Shown here: positions 52,816 through 61,060 of the stretch, in pieces
Position numbering within the stretch: the first letter of the stretch is position 1
How the letters are laid out: the number at the start of each line of letters is the position of its first letter
NCBI GenBank assembly: GCA_963778845.1
Contig: CAVZVW010000009.1
Coordinates: forward strand, 186,001 to 250,000
DNA from: CAVZVW01 sp963778845
GTDB taxonomy: Bacteria; Actinomycetota; Actinomycetes; Actinomycetales; Kineosporiaceae
DNA: 64,000 bases
Reading direction: 5' to 3'
Translations under genes and position numbers: made by a program
The notes under the pieces: generated by a model
What the model saw: the letters and a program-made list of their open reading frames with translations, nothing else
Database searches by the model: none
What the model was told of the DNA's origin: nothing

Positions 52816-54617
52816 GTCTCGACAAGGCCGCACCCGGCGCCGGGATCGCCGGTGTCGCCTCGCGGAGCGTCACAGCGACACTGCGCAGGGGGGTCGCGCT
52901 GTCCCCGGAGCTGGTCGACGGGTTCGGGGTGACCGTCCTGCTCTCGGTGGTCTCGACCATCGGGCGCATCGTCGTGCCCATCGCCGTGCAGCAGACGACG
53001 GACCGTGGCCTGCTCGCCCCCGACGGGGCAAAGCCCGGCCTGGTGGTCGCCATGGTCGTCCTCGCCGGGCTGGGAGTGGGTCTGACCGCCGTGACGTCCT
53101 ACATCACGAACGTGCGGATCTTCCGGGCCACCGAGTCAGGCCTGGCCACCCTGCGCACGCGGGCGTTCCGGCACGTTCACGACCTGTCCGTGCTCACCCA
53201 GAACACCGAGCGCCGGGGCGCGCTCGTCTCGCGTGTCACCAGCGACGTCGACACGATCTCGACCTTCGTGCAGTGGGGTGGGCTGTTGCTCGTCACCTCC
53301 GCCGGGCAGCTGGCAGTCGCGACGGCGCTCATGGCGGTCTACTCGTGGCCGCTGACCTTGCTGGTGTGGGGCTGCTTCCTGCCGCTCTTCGCCGTGGTGC
53401 GGCCGTTGCAGCGGGTGGTGAGCCGTGCGTACGCGCGGGTTCGCGAGCGGGTGGGCGACATGCTCGCAGCGATCTCCGAGGCGGTGGTCGGCGCGGACAC
53501 GATCCGGGCCTATGCGATCGAGGACCGCACGCAGCGTCGCATCGACGCCGCGGTCGGGGCCCACCAGCAGTCAGCGGTGCGGGCGCAGATGCTCGTGGCG
53601 GCGAGCTTCACGGGCGGCTTCCTGGTCTCGGGGCTCGTGGTGGCCGCCGTGGTCGTGGTCGGGACCGTGCTCGGCGTGCGCGGCGGCCTGACCCTCGGCG
53701 AGCTGCTGGCGTTCCTGTTCCTGGTGCAGCTGTTCACCGGGCCGGTCCAGATGGGTACGGAGGTGCTCAACGAGCTGCAGAACGCCGTCGCGGGCTGGCG
53801 ACGCGTGCTCGCGGTGCTGGACACCCCGGCCGATGTCACCGACCCGGGCGAGCATGCGGTCATGCTGCCGCGGGGCCCGATCACCGTGGCCTTCGAGGGT
53901 GTCGGCTTCTCCTACCCCGGTGGCCCCGAGGTGCTCAGCGACGTCTCGCTGCGGCTGGCCGAGCGCAGCCGCGTGGCCGTCGTCGGCGAGACGGGGTCGG
54001 GCAAGACCACGCTCGCGAAGCTCCTCACGCGGCTCATGGACCCCACCCGGGGGGTCGTGCGGCTCGACGGGGTGGACCTGCGCGACATCGCCTTCAGCTC
54101 GCTGCGCGAGCGTGTGGTGATGGTCCCGCAGGAAGGGTTCCTGCTCGACGCGACGCTGGAGGAGAACATCGCGTGGGGTGCCCCCGGGGCGAGCACGGCC
54201 CGCGTGATGCTGGCACTGACCGAGCTCGGGCTCGTGGGGTGGGCAGAAGGTCTGCCGCACGGCCTGGCGACCTCGGTCGGGCAGAGGGGGGAGTCGTTGT
54301 CGGCGGGTGAGCGCCAGCTGGTCGCCCTGGCGCGGGCGTACCTGGCCGACCCGGACCTGCTGGTGCTCGACGAGGCCACCTCCGCCGTCGACCCGACCAC
54401 GGAGGTCCGCCTGCAAAGGGCCCTGGACGGCGTGAGCCGGGGGCGGACGTCGGTCACGATCGCCCACCGGCTCAGCACTGCCGAGGCCGCCGACATGGTG
54501 ATCGTGGTCGACGCCGGGCGCGTCGTCGACGTCGGTTCGCACGGTGACCTGCTCGGGCGCTGCGGCGTCTACGCCCGCCTGCACGAGAGCTGGACCGCGC
54601 AGCTGCGCGTGAGCTGA
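52812..54617 (+). CDS. ABC exporter subunit, active ATPase half
   Basis: Partner of the preceding gene, 601 residues. Membrane domain about 25-335. The ATPase domain has GETGSGKTT (about 394-402), Walker B LVLDEATSAVD (with Glu) and TIAHRLST (switch His), all canonical, while its signature is LSAGERQ rather than LSGGQ. In a heterodimer, that altered signature would face the degenerate site of the other subunit, leaving one active site. Substrate unknown. GTG 52812 overlaps the preceding stop. Confidence 0.92.
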   Translation: MSLDKAAPGAGIAGVASRSVTATLRRGVALSPELVDGFGVTVLLSVVSTIGRIVVPIAVQQTTDRGLLAPDGAKPGLVVAMVVLAGLGVGLTAVTSYITNVRIFRATESGLATLRTRAFRHVHDLSVLTQNTERRGALVSRVTSDVDTISTFVQWGGLLLVTSAGQLAVATALMAVYSWPLTLLVWGCFLPLFAVVRPLQRVVSRAYARVRERVGDMLAAISEAVVGADTIRAYAIEDRTQRRIDAAVGAHQQSAVRAQMLVAASFTGGFLVSGLVVAAVVVVGTVLGVRGGLTLGELLAFLFLVQLFTGPVQMGTEVLNELQNAVAGWRRVLAVLDTPADVTDPGEHAVMLPRGPITVAFEGVGFSYPGGPEVLSDVSLRLAERSRVAVVGETGSGKTTLAKLLTRLMDPTRGVVRLDGVDLRDIAFSSLRERVVMVPQEGFLLDATLEENIAWGAPGASTARVMLALTELGLVGWAEGLPHGLATSVGQRGESLSAGERQLVALARAYLADPDLLVLDEATSAVDPTTEVRLQRALDGVSRGRTSVTIAHRLSTAEAADMVIVVDAGRVVDVGSHGDLLGRCGVYARLHESWTAQLRVS

Positions 54618-54621
54618 GGGG

Positions 54622-55296
54622 TCAGCCGAACAGCCCCGCGACGACGTCGGCGACCAGGTTCGCCCGGGAGCCGAGCAGGTAGGAGCGGGCTCGGGCGGCC
54701 TGGTCGGCGGTCAGGTGGATCTCCTCGGGAACCTTGACCCGGCCTCGCTTGCCCTGGGTCATGACGTTCTTGGGGTCGGCGATGTCGGTGTCGTCGCAGC
54801 CGTCGCTGTATCCGGCGTCCTTCGAGGGGTCGCCGGCGTGGGTGTGCAGGAGGCCGAGGTAATGGCCCAGCTCGTGTGCCAGGGCGATTCCTCGCCAGTC
54901 GGCCGCGCCGGCCTTCTGCTCCTCCTCCTGGTCCTCCAGGCAGATCGCCTGCGGGCCGTCGGCCCAGGGCAGCGTCCCCCAACCGGCGCCGCGGTCGGTG
55001 GTCTCCACGTAGTAGAGATCGACGTGGAGCTGTCCGGGGTCCCAGTCCGCGGCCTTCAGGTCGTCGTTCTCCGAGCCGGTGAGGTCGAGGTACCGCGGCG
55101 CGTCCCACGTCGAGACCGACTCCGTGACCACGCTGACACCGGCCTGCTGCCAGATCGACGAGGCGATCGCGACGTCGGAGGCCACGACTGAGCTGTCGGC
55201 GAAGGGGCCCTGCCCGGCGTCGTCGGTCACGATGCGGATGCGCAGGCCCACGGTGAGCGGCTCGTTCGGCGGCCCCGGTGTCAGGTCGTCGGCCAT
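54622..55296 (-). CDS. Metzincin-type zinc metalloprotease
   Basis: Of 224 residues. Zinc motif HELGHYLGLLHTH (about 142-154, HExxHxxGxxH) and a later Met in PKNVMTQG (about 176-183) fit the metzincin Met-turn. The N-terminal half (VGLRIRIVTDDAG...ASSIWQQAGVSV) looks like the beta-sheet and helix A of such proteases. There is no signal peptide or membrane helix, unusual for the class. It begins five bases after the stop of a small gene and is part of a three-gene unit. Several acidic stretches (DQEEEQ) occur. Not assigned to a named family. Confidence 0.75.
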   Translation of the reverse strand: MADDLTPGPPNEPLTVGLRIRIVTDDAGQGPFADSSVVASDVAIASSIWQQAGVSVVTESVSTWDAPRYLDLTGSENDDLKAADWDPGQLHVDLYYVETTDRGAGWGTLPWADGPQAICLEDQEEEQKAGAADWRGIALAHELGHYLGLLHTHAGDPSKDAGYSDGCDDTDIADPKNVMTQGKRGRVKVPEEIHLTADQAARARSYLLGSRANLVADVVAGLFG

Positions 55297-55301
55297 GGCG
55301 G

Positions 55302-55592
55302 TCAGTGCATCCGCACGAGGTGGAAGTACTCGACGCCGTTGTCGTCGGCGGTCCAACGCAGGGTCACCGGGCGCGCGCCGGCGACGGCGTCCTTGAGCAC
55401 CTGGAGCATCCCGAGCCGGGCGACGGCGTTCGTGAGCAGGCTCGCGTTCATCTGGTGCAGGTCGCCGGTGACGTCATCGGTGATCCACAGCTTGAGTGTG
55501 GGGTCGCCGACGGTGTCGACCGAGACGGAGGTGACAGTGCCTTCCATCAGCTCGGTCTCGTCGAGTGTCGCGGGGTTGAGCGGGTCGGACAT
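55302..55592 (-). CDS. Small protein A of the metalloprotease unit, unknown
   Basis: Of 96 residues, soluble, acidic. It resembles the 67-residue product of the next upstream gene: both have (D/H)PTLKL, an acidic DD followed by a gap, then ALLT/SLLT and a helix with RLxML. The C-terminal 30 residues (RPVTLRWTADDNGVEYFHLV) are unique to it. No known family recognised. Five bases from the protease start, so probably co-translated; it could be an inhibitor, substrate or partner (inference only). Confidence 0.6.
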   Translation of the reverse strand: MSDPLNPATLDETELMEGTVTSVSVDTVGDPTLKLWITDDVTGDLHQMNASLLTNAVARLGMLQVLKDAVAGARPVTLRWTADDNGVEYFHLVRMH

Positions 55593-55677
55593 GGCGGACT
55601 CCTCTGGCGTGGGTTCTGTGGAAGCGGCGGCGCGGCGGTGCGCGCGTCAGCCGTGGTGGTGCCCGTCCGTCGTGGGG

Positions 55678-55881
55678 TTAGCCCTGGAGCAGCCGGAGCA
55701 TCGAGAGCCGCTCTCGGGGGCTGGTGAGCAGGGCGGCGATCGTCCGCCGGTCCCCGCCGGGCGCGTCGTCCTCCAACGTCAGCTTGAGCGTGGGGTGCTC
55801 GGTCGTCCTCAAGGGGACGGAGCGGATGACGTCGGACGTCACGCCGGCGTCGTCGAGGGTGCGGTTCAGCAGGTCGGTCAT
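55678..55881 (-). CDS. Small protein B of the metalloprotease unit, paralogue
   Basis: Of 67 residues; lacks the C-terminal tail of its paralogue. Shares HPTLKLTLEDD and LLTSPRERLSMLRLL with it. First gene of the three-gene minus-strand unit, 85 bases before the paralogue. Upstream, 139 bases separate it from divergent hisI. Function unknown. Confidence 0.55.
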   Translation of the reverse strand: MTDLLNRTLDDAGVTSDVIRSVPLRTTEHPTLKLTLEDDAPGGDRRTIAALLTSPRERLSMLRLLQG

Positions 55882-56020
55882 GGCAACGGCTCCTGACGTG
55901 GGCTCGTGCGGCTGACGGGTGCGGGTCACCCCTGATGAGGTACGGCCGCGGCGGCCAGATACCTCGCCGGGGCCGCGACCTCGCCGGTGGCATGGTCGAC
56001 GTCGTGGCAGGATCGACGCC

Positions 56021-56419
56021 GTGGCAGGCCCTCCGCCGTCCGACCTCGACCCTGCGGTCGCGCAGCGACTCAAGCGCGACGCCGACGGGTTGGTCTGTGC
56101 CGTCGTGCAGGAGAAGGGCACCTGCGAGGTGCTCATGGTGGGCTGGATGGACGACGAGGCCCTGCACCGCACGCTCACCACGGGCCGCGTGACGTTCTGG
56201 AGCCGCAGCCGTCAGGAGTACTGGCGCAAGGGCGACACCTCAGGTCACGTGCAGCACGTCCGAGGTGTGGCGCTGGACTGCGACGGCGACGCCGTGCTCG
56301 TCACGGTCGACCAGGTCGGCGCCGCCTGTCACACGGGCGAGCGGACGTGCTTCGACGCCGGTGCCCTGGCGCTCGGCGGGGCAGAGTCGGTTCACCTGCC
56401 GGACCCGCCCGCCGCCTGA
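56021..56419 (+). CDS. hisI: Phosphoribosyl-AMP cyclohydrolase
   Basis: Third step of histidine synthesis. Of 132 residues from GTG 56021: VLMVGWMDDEALHRTLTTGR (about 37-56), FWSRSRQEYWRKGDTSGH (about 59-76), the metal site DCDGDAVLV and Cys motif ACHTGERTCF (about 105-114) are all present. CAGGA lies upstream. An earlier GTG at 55919 would add an unconserved Arg/Pro-rich leader. Confidence 0.95.
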   Translation: MAGPPPSDLDPAVAQRLKRDADGLVCAVVQEKGTCEVLMVGWMDDEALHRTLTTGRVTFWSRSRQEYWRKGDTSGHVQHVRGVALDCDGDAVLVTVDQVGAACHTGERTCFDAGALALGGAESVHLPDPPAA

Positions 56420-56445
56420 GGGCCCCGTCGTCCAGACTTGCCGTC

Positions 56446-58007
56446 ATGCCGACGCCCTCCTTGCACGCCGCCACCGGCCCGGCTGCCCTGACGCTCGGCG
56501 AGACGTGGCCGGACCTGGCCACGTTCCGAGCCCTCGCGAAGGACCGCCGCGTGATCCCGGTGGTCCGCCGCTTCCTCGCTGACGGCGAGACCCCGATCGG
56601 GGTCTACCGCAAGCTCGCCGGGCGACCGGCCGGGGACCTTCCTGCTCGAGTCGGCCGACCAGGGCGGGGTCTGGTCCCGGTACAGCATCGTGGGAGCGGC
56701 CAGCAGCGCCACGCTCACGGCGCTGGGTGGCAGCGCTCACTGGCTGGGCGAGCCCCCGGTCGGCGTGCCGGTCGAGGGCGACCCGCTGCTCGCGCTGCGG
56801 GACACCCTCGCCGAGCTCGGGACGCCGCACCTGCCTGGCCTGCCTCCGCTGACCGGCGGGATGGTCGGGTTCCTGAGCTGGGACGTCGTCCGTCGCTGGG
56901 AGCGCCTCCCCGACACCACGGTCGACGAGCTCGCAGTACCGGAGCTGTCGATGAGCCTGGCCACCGACCTCGCCGTGCTCGACCACGCCGACGGGACCGT
57001 GCTGCTGGTGGCGAACGCGGTCAACCACGACGCCACCGACGACCGGGTCGACGAGGCCCACGCCGCCGCCGTCGCCCGGTTGGAGCGGATGACGCATGAG
57101 CTCGCCGCTCCCGCGCCGAGCACGGTGGCCGTGCACGCCTCGGGCGTGGTCCCCGCGGCGACGCAGCGGTCGCAGCGGCGCCGAGTACCTGTCCGCGGTG
57201 CTCGAGGGCAAGGCGGCGATCCGCGACGGTGAGGTGTTCCAGGTGGTGCTGTCCCAGCGGTTCGACCTCGACTGCCCCGCCGACGCGCTCGATGTGTACC
57301 GGATGCTGCGGGCGTCGAACCCGAGCCCGTACATGTACCTGTACCGGACCGTGGACGCCGCGGGCCGGCGCTACGACGTCGTCGGGTCCAGCCCCGAGGC
57401 CCTGGTGAAGGTCAGCGGAACAAGGGTGGTGACCCATCCGATCGCGGGCACCCGGCCACGCGGGGGCACACCGGCCGAGGACGCCGCGCTGGCCGAGGAG
57501 CTCCTCGCCGACGAGAAGGAGCGCGCCGAGCACCTCATGCTCGTCGACCTGGCCCGCAACGACCTGGCCCGGGTGTGCGTCGCCGGCTCCGTGGAGGTCG
57601 TGGACTTCATGTCGGTCGAGCGCTACAGCCACGTGATGCACCTCGTCTCCGTCGTCGAGGGCGACCTGGCCTCGGGACGCACCGCATACGACGTGCTGCA
57701 GGCGACCTTCCCGGCCGGCACGCTCTCCGGCGCCCCCAAGCCGCGGGCCATGGAGATCATCGACAAGCTCGAGCCGGTGCGGCGCGGCCTGTACGGCGGG
57801 GTCGTGGGCTACCTCGACTTCGCCGGTGACATGGACATGGCCATCGCCATCCGGACCGCCCTGCTGCGCGACGGGGTGGCCCATGTTCAGGCGGGCGCAG
57901 GGATCGTCGCGGACTCCGTGCCCGAGCGCGAGGACGAGGAGTGCCGGAACAAGGCGGCGGCCGTGCTCCGGGCCGTCGCGACCGCTGCGACACTGCAGTC
58001 ACTCTGA
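56446..58007 (+). pseudogene. trpE: Anthranilate synthase component I TrpE, two frameshifts as read
   Basis: Makes anthranilate from chorismate. The protein is spread over three frames: MPTPSLHAATGPAALTLGET... to about 56632; TFLLESADQGGVWSRYSIVG to about 57170; then AEYLSAVLEGKAAIRDGEVF to the end, with the catalytic core (IAGTRPRGGTP, DLARNDLARV, GTLSGAPKPRAMEIID, GGVVGYLDFAGDMDMAIAIR) intact. Removing one G in GGGG 56632-56635 and one base near 57168 rejoins everything into 519 residues, the usual length. Both are +1 shifts. It may be sequence error or recent loss; the coding bias is preserved throughout. A feedback-site motif (LLES) spans the first break. Confidence 0.85.
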
Positions 58008-58018
58008 CGGGCTGTGCT

Positions 58019-58594
58019 ATGACCGGCGATGCTGTGTCTGGGGATGCTGAGACCGGCGATGCTGTGCCCGGGGATGAGACTCCTGAGCAGGCTCGCGGGC
58101 GCTCCCGCGCGGCAGCCGTGCTGCTCGCTCTCGGTGGGGCCGCGCTGGCTCTGGTCGCCGCGGGCCGGCCGTGGGTGCGGCAGGTGGTGGAGGGCCTGCC
58201 CGCAGACGCCGGGACGTCGACCGGCGGTGCCGTGGTACCCGCCTGCAGCCCGCTGGGGTTGGTCATGGGCGCTGGGGCGGTCGTGCTCGCCACGGCGGGC
58301 CCCATGGTGCGCCGGGTCGGGGCCGGGGTGCTCGTGGCTGCTGGTGCGGGCCTGTGCGCCCTTGTCGGCGGCGTCTGGGTCGACCCCCAGGGGGTGCTCA
58401 CCGCGTGGCCGGCGGTCGCGTTCGTCGCGGGCGTGCTGGCCGTGGGGGCCGGCGGGGTGGCCGTCGTCCGCAGCGGCCGGTGGTCGTCGCCGCAGCGCCG
58501 GTTCGAGCCCGGCCCCACGACGCGGGAGCCGGCGCCACGCCAGGCGCCCCCCGACGTGTGGGACGCCCTGACGCGAGGGGAGGACCCGACGTGA
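58019..58594 (+). CDS. Trp biosynthesis-associated membrane protein TrpX-like
   Basis: Of 191 residues with four membrane helices (AAVLLALGGAALALVAAGR, LGLVMGAGAVVLATAG, VGAGVLVAAGAGLCALVGG, PAVAFVAGVLAVGAGGVAVV), matching the TIGR02234-type membrane protein found beside trpE in actinobacteria. Its function is not known. The N-terminus is a 10-residue repeat (MTGDAVSGDAE, TGDAVPGDE) from a 30-bp duplication. The start is 11 bases after the trpE stop. Confidence 0.8.
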   Translation: MTGDAVSGDAETGDAVPGDETPEQARGRSRAAAVLLALGGAALALVAAGRPWVRQVVEGLPADAGTSTGGAVVPACSPLGLVMGAGAVVLATAGPMVRRVGAGVLVAAGAGLCALVGGVWVDPQGVLTAWPAVAFVAGVLAVGAGGVAVVRSGRWSSPQRRFEPGPTTREPAPRQAPPDVWDALTRGEDPT

Positions 58595-58660
58595 GGGGGG
58601 CCCGACGTGAGGGGGCCCGACGTGAGGGGTGGGCCCGACGTGAGGGGTGGGCCCGACGTG
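58585..58660 (+). repeat. Tandem repeat over the trpX-like stop
   Basis: Five copies of CCCGACGTG(A/G)GGGG occur at 58585, 58601, 58616, 58634 and 58652 (spacing 15-18). The first contains the TGA stop of the trpX-like gene; others repeat TGA. Confidence 0.8.
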
Positions 58661-58703
58661 GGACCACGAGGTGCCACAATGGCGCCGACCCGGGAGGAGA
58701 GCG

Positions 58704-58952
58704 ATGACTGACACCCACGACGGCGGTCCGCCGGCGGCGGCACCCGTGCACACCGACCACGGCAACAGCGTGGCCGCATGGTCCGGTGTCATTGTCATCA
58801 CGGTCGGCTCCCTGGTCGCCGCGATCGGCGTGGGCGCGGGGTCCATGGCGCTCTTCGTCGTCGGGATGGTCGTCGCCGTCCTCGTCGGGCCCGCGGTCTG
58901 GCGGGTCATGTCCGCGATGGGCTTCGGACCATCGGGTAAGACCGGGCACTGA
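58704..58952 (+). CDS. HGxxPAAW family small membrane protein
   Basis: Of 82 residues: HGNSVAAWSGVIVI (about 19-32), a variant of the HGxxPAAW motif, starts the first of two membrane helices. Such proteins are usual beside trp genes in actinobacteria, function unknown. GGGAGGAG precedes the ATG. Ends in a 15-bp repeat. Confidence 0.8.
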   Translation: MTDTHDGGPPAAAPVHTDHGNSVAAWSGVIVITVGSLVAAIGVGAGSMALFVVGMVVAVLVGPAVWRVMSAMGFGPSGKTGH

Positions 58953-59008
58953 CCAAGACCGGGCTGACCAAGACCGGGCTGACCAAGACCGGGCTGACCA
59001 AGACCGGG
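58949..59008 (+). repeat. 15-bp tandem repeat, four copies
   Basis: Four units of CTGACCAAGACCGGG, identical, begin over the stop codon of the HGxxPAAW gene; each carries a TGA. Confidence 0.9.
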
Positions 59009-59124
59009 CTGACGGGCCGCGGCCGGAAACGCCGGAGTGAAAACGGCAGGTCTCTCGACGGCGCCATGCGGCTTGCCACTAGCCTCTGTCCCGATCAAGC
59101 CACCCGTGAGGAAGGTGAACCCGC

Positions 59125-59583
59125 ATGTCCGAGGCGCCGCCACCACCGCCCTCGTCCGAGCCCCCTTACCAGCCACCGTCGTACGGTCAGCCCCCGCCTC
59201 CCCCCTACGGGGCGCAGCCGCCGCCCCCTTACGGGGCGCCCCCGCCGCCACCCCCCTATGGTTCGCCGCCGCCCGGCTACGGGCCGCCGCCCGGCTACGG
59301 GCAGATGCCTCCAGGTGGCCCCGGCGCGACCCCGCCCCCCAACTACCTCGTGTGGGCCATCCTCACGACGATCTTCTGCTGCCTCCCGCTCGGCATCGTG
59401 TCCATCGTGTTCGCCGCCCAGGTGAACTCCAAGTGGGCCACGGGTGACGCGGGTGGTGCGATGGAGAGCTCGCGCAAGGCGAAGCAGTTCGCCATCTGGA
59501 GCGCGATCGTGGGCGTGGTCGTCGCGGTCGCGTACATCGTCATCGTCGTGATCGCGGCCCTCGCGAGCAACAGCACGAACTGA
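59125..59583 (+). CDS. CD225/dispanin-like membrane protein with Pro/Gly/Tyr repeats
   Basis: Of 152 residues. The first 70 are PPPPYG-type repeats (about nine Tyr-Gly pairs) and the rest two membrane helices: YLVWAILTTIFCCLPLGIVS (about 73-92) with the dispanin CC and a second (FAIWSAIVGVVVAVAYIVIV, about 121-140). The family localises to membranes; function is unknown in bacteria. Pro runs would stall ribosomes without EF-P. Confidence 0.85.
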   Translation: MSEAPPPPPSSEPPYQPPSYGQPPPPPYGAQPPPPYGAPPPPPPYGSPPPGYGPPPGYGQMPPGGPGATPPPNYLVWAILTTIFCCLPLGIVSIVFAAQVNSKWATGDAGGAMESSRKAKQFAIWSAIVGVVVAVAYIVIVVIAALASNSTN

Positions 59584-59588
59584 GCCAC

Positions 59589-60029
59589 GTGGACGCCGTC
59601 GACGCGGTCGACCGAGCCCGCCGTCTCGAGGCGCGGCTCGGCGATCGCGTCGTCCGGCCGTGGCTGGTCGCGGCGGCGTCGGTCGCCTCGGTCGCGTACG
59701 TCGCTGCCGTCGACCCGAACTCTCCGGGGCACTACCCGACGTGCCCGTTTCTCGCCATCACGGGGTTCTACTGCCCGGGATGCGGGTCGCTGCGCGCCGT
59801 CCACGCGCTCGCCCACGGCCACCTCGCTCATGCACTGGGGAGCAACCCGCTGACCGTGGCGGCGGTGCCGCTGCTGTTGGCAGCCTGGCTGGGGTGGCTG
59901 CGTCGCAGCCGGACCGGTCGCGGCAGATCCTGGGCGGCTCCGGGGTGGGCCGTCTGGGCACTCCTCGGGGTGGTGGTCGCGTTCTGGTGCCTCCGGAACG
60001 TGCCGGGCCTCACCTGGCTCGGGCCGTAG
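59589..60029 (+). CDS. DUF2752 membrane protein
   Basis: Of 146 residues with three membrane helices. FYCPGCGSLRAVHALAHGHL (about 60-79) is the DUF2752 signature, a CxxC in a membrane context. It follows the dispanin-like gene by five bases, a frequent pairing in actinobacteria. Function unknown. Confidence 0.85.
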   Translation: MDAVDAVDRARRLEARLGDRVVRPWLVAAASVASVAYVAAVDPNSPGHYPTCPFLAITGFYCPGCGSLRAVHALAHGHLAHALGSNPLTVAAVPLLLAAWLGWLRRSRTGRGRSWAAPGWAVWALLGVVVAFWCLRNVPGLTWLGP

Positions 60030-60245
60030 AAAGCCCGAAGAGCCTGGACACTGCCTCGGGGGCCGGTCGCCGCCTGTTGCCCAGGGCCGGGGTGGCGTTC
60101 GGTGCCTTCTGCACGCCCATTGCCTCGGCTGAACGGTGATCCAGCTCGTGGTCACGCTCGTCTCCGAGGTCGGCCGCAGACCGACCGGGTCCGCCGGGCT
60201 GGGTACGATCGACCTTGTTCGGTCCACCGGAGACAGGGAGCGCTC

Positions 60246-61060
60246 GTGTCCGTGCTCGACGACATCGTCGCGGGGGTCCGCGAAGACCTCGTCGACCGCC
60301 AGGCCCGAGTCGACCTCACGACCCTCCAGGAGCTTGCCGAGCGTCGGGTCTCGGCCCTGGCCGCCGAGTCCGTGCTGCGGGAGGGTGACGCGGTCAAGGT
60401 CATCGCGGAGGTCAAGCGGTCGAGCCCCAGCAAGGGCGCGCTCGCCGCGATAGCCGACCCCGCGGCCCTGGCGGGGGACTACGAGTCCGGCGGGGCCAGC
60501 TGGATCAGCGTGCTCACCGAGCAACGCCGCTTCGGCGGCAGCCTCGAGGACCTCGCGGCGGTGCGCGCGGCGGTCGACGTCCCCCTGCTGCGCAAGGACT
60601 TCGTCGTCTCGAGCTACCAGGTCTGGGAGGCGCGCGCCCACGGCGCGGACGCCGTCCTGCTCATCGTCGCGGCGCTGGAGCAGGAGGCCCTGGTCTCCCT
60701 GGTGGAACGCGTGCACTCCCTGGGGATGGCCGCGCTCGTGGAGGTGCACGACGGTGAGGAGGTGCGACGCGCGGTCGACGCCGGGGCCCGCGTCATCGGT
60801 GTCAACTGCCGGGACCTGCACACCCTCGACGGTCGACCGCTCGACGTTCGCCACCGTGTCGCGCACTGATCCCGAGCGGCATCGTGCGGATCGCGGAGTC
60901 CGGCGTTCGGGGACCGCACGACGTGCTCGACTTCGCCCGCGCCGGGGCGCAGGCCGTGCTGGTGGGAGAGAGCCTGGTGACGGGGAAGGACCCGCGGGCC
61001 GCCGTTGCGAACCTGGTGGCGGCGGGAGCGCATCCGGCCTTGCGGACGGCCCGCTCGTGA
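60246..61060 (+). pseudogene. trpC: Indole-3-glycerol phosphate synthase TrpC, two frameshifts as read
   Basis: Closes the indole ring. KVIAEVKRSSPSKGALAAIA (about 52-71), LLRKDFVVSSYQVWEARAHG and VGVNCRDLHTL are in the first frame. The frame then breaks: VDRSTFATVSR continues one base on (from about 60832), and LIPSGIVRIAESGVRGPHDV a further base on (from 60866) to TGA 61058, where GTG of trpB overlaps the stop. Removing one base near 60831 and one near 60865 gives 270 residues, the family size. As read, translation stops at 60869. The GTG at 60246 follows GGGAGCG. Confidence 0.85.

Noticed and set aside
55919..56020. N-terminal extension of HisI from an upstream GTG
   Set aside because: The extra 34 residues are Arg/Pro-rich with no HisI likeness; GTG 56021 has an SD and gives the normal size.
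56420..56445. trp attenuator or Trp-rich leader peptide before trpE
   Set aside because: Only 26 bases separate hisI and trpE; no Trp codon run or paired hairpins.
60030..60245. tRNA or small RNA gene between DUF2752 and trpC
   Set aside because: No cloverleaf, T-loop consensus or clear promoter-terminator pair was found in these 216 bases.
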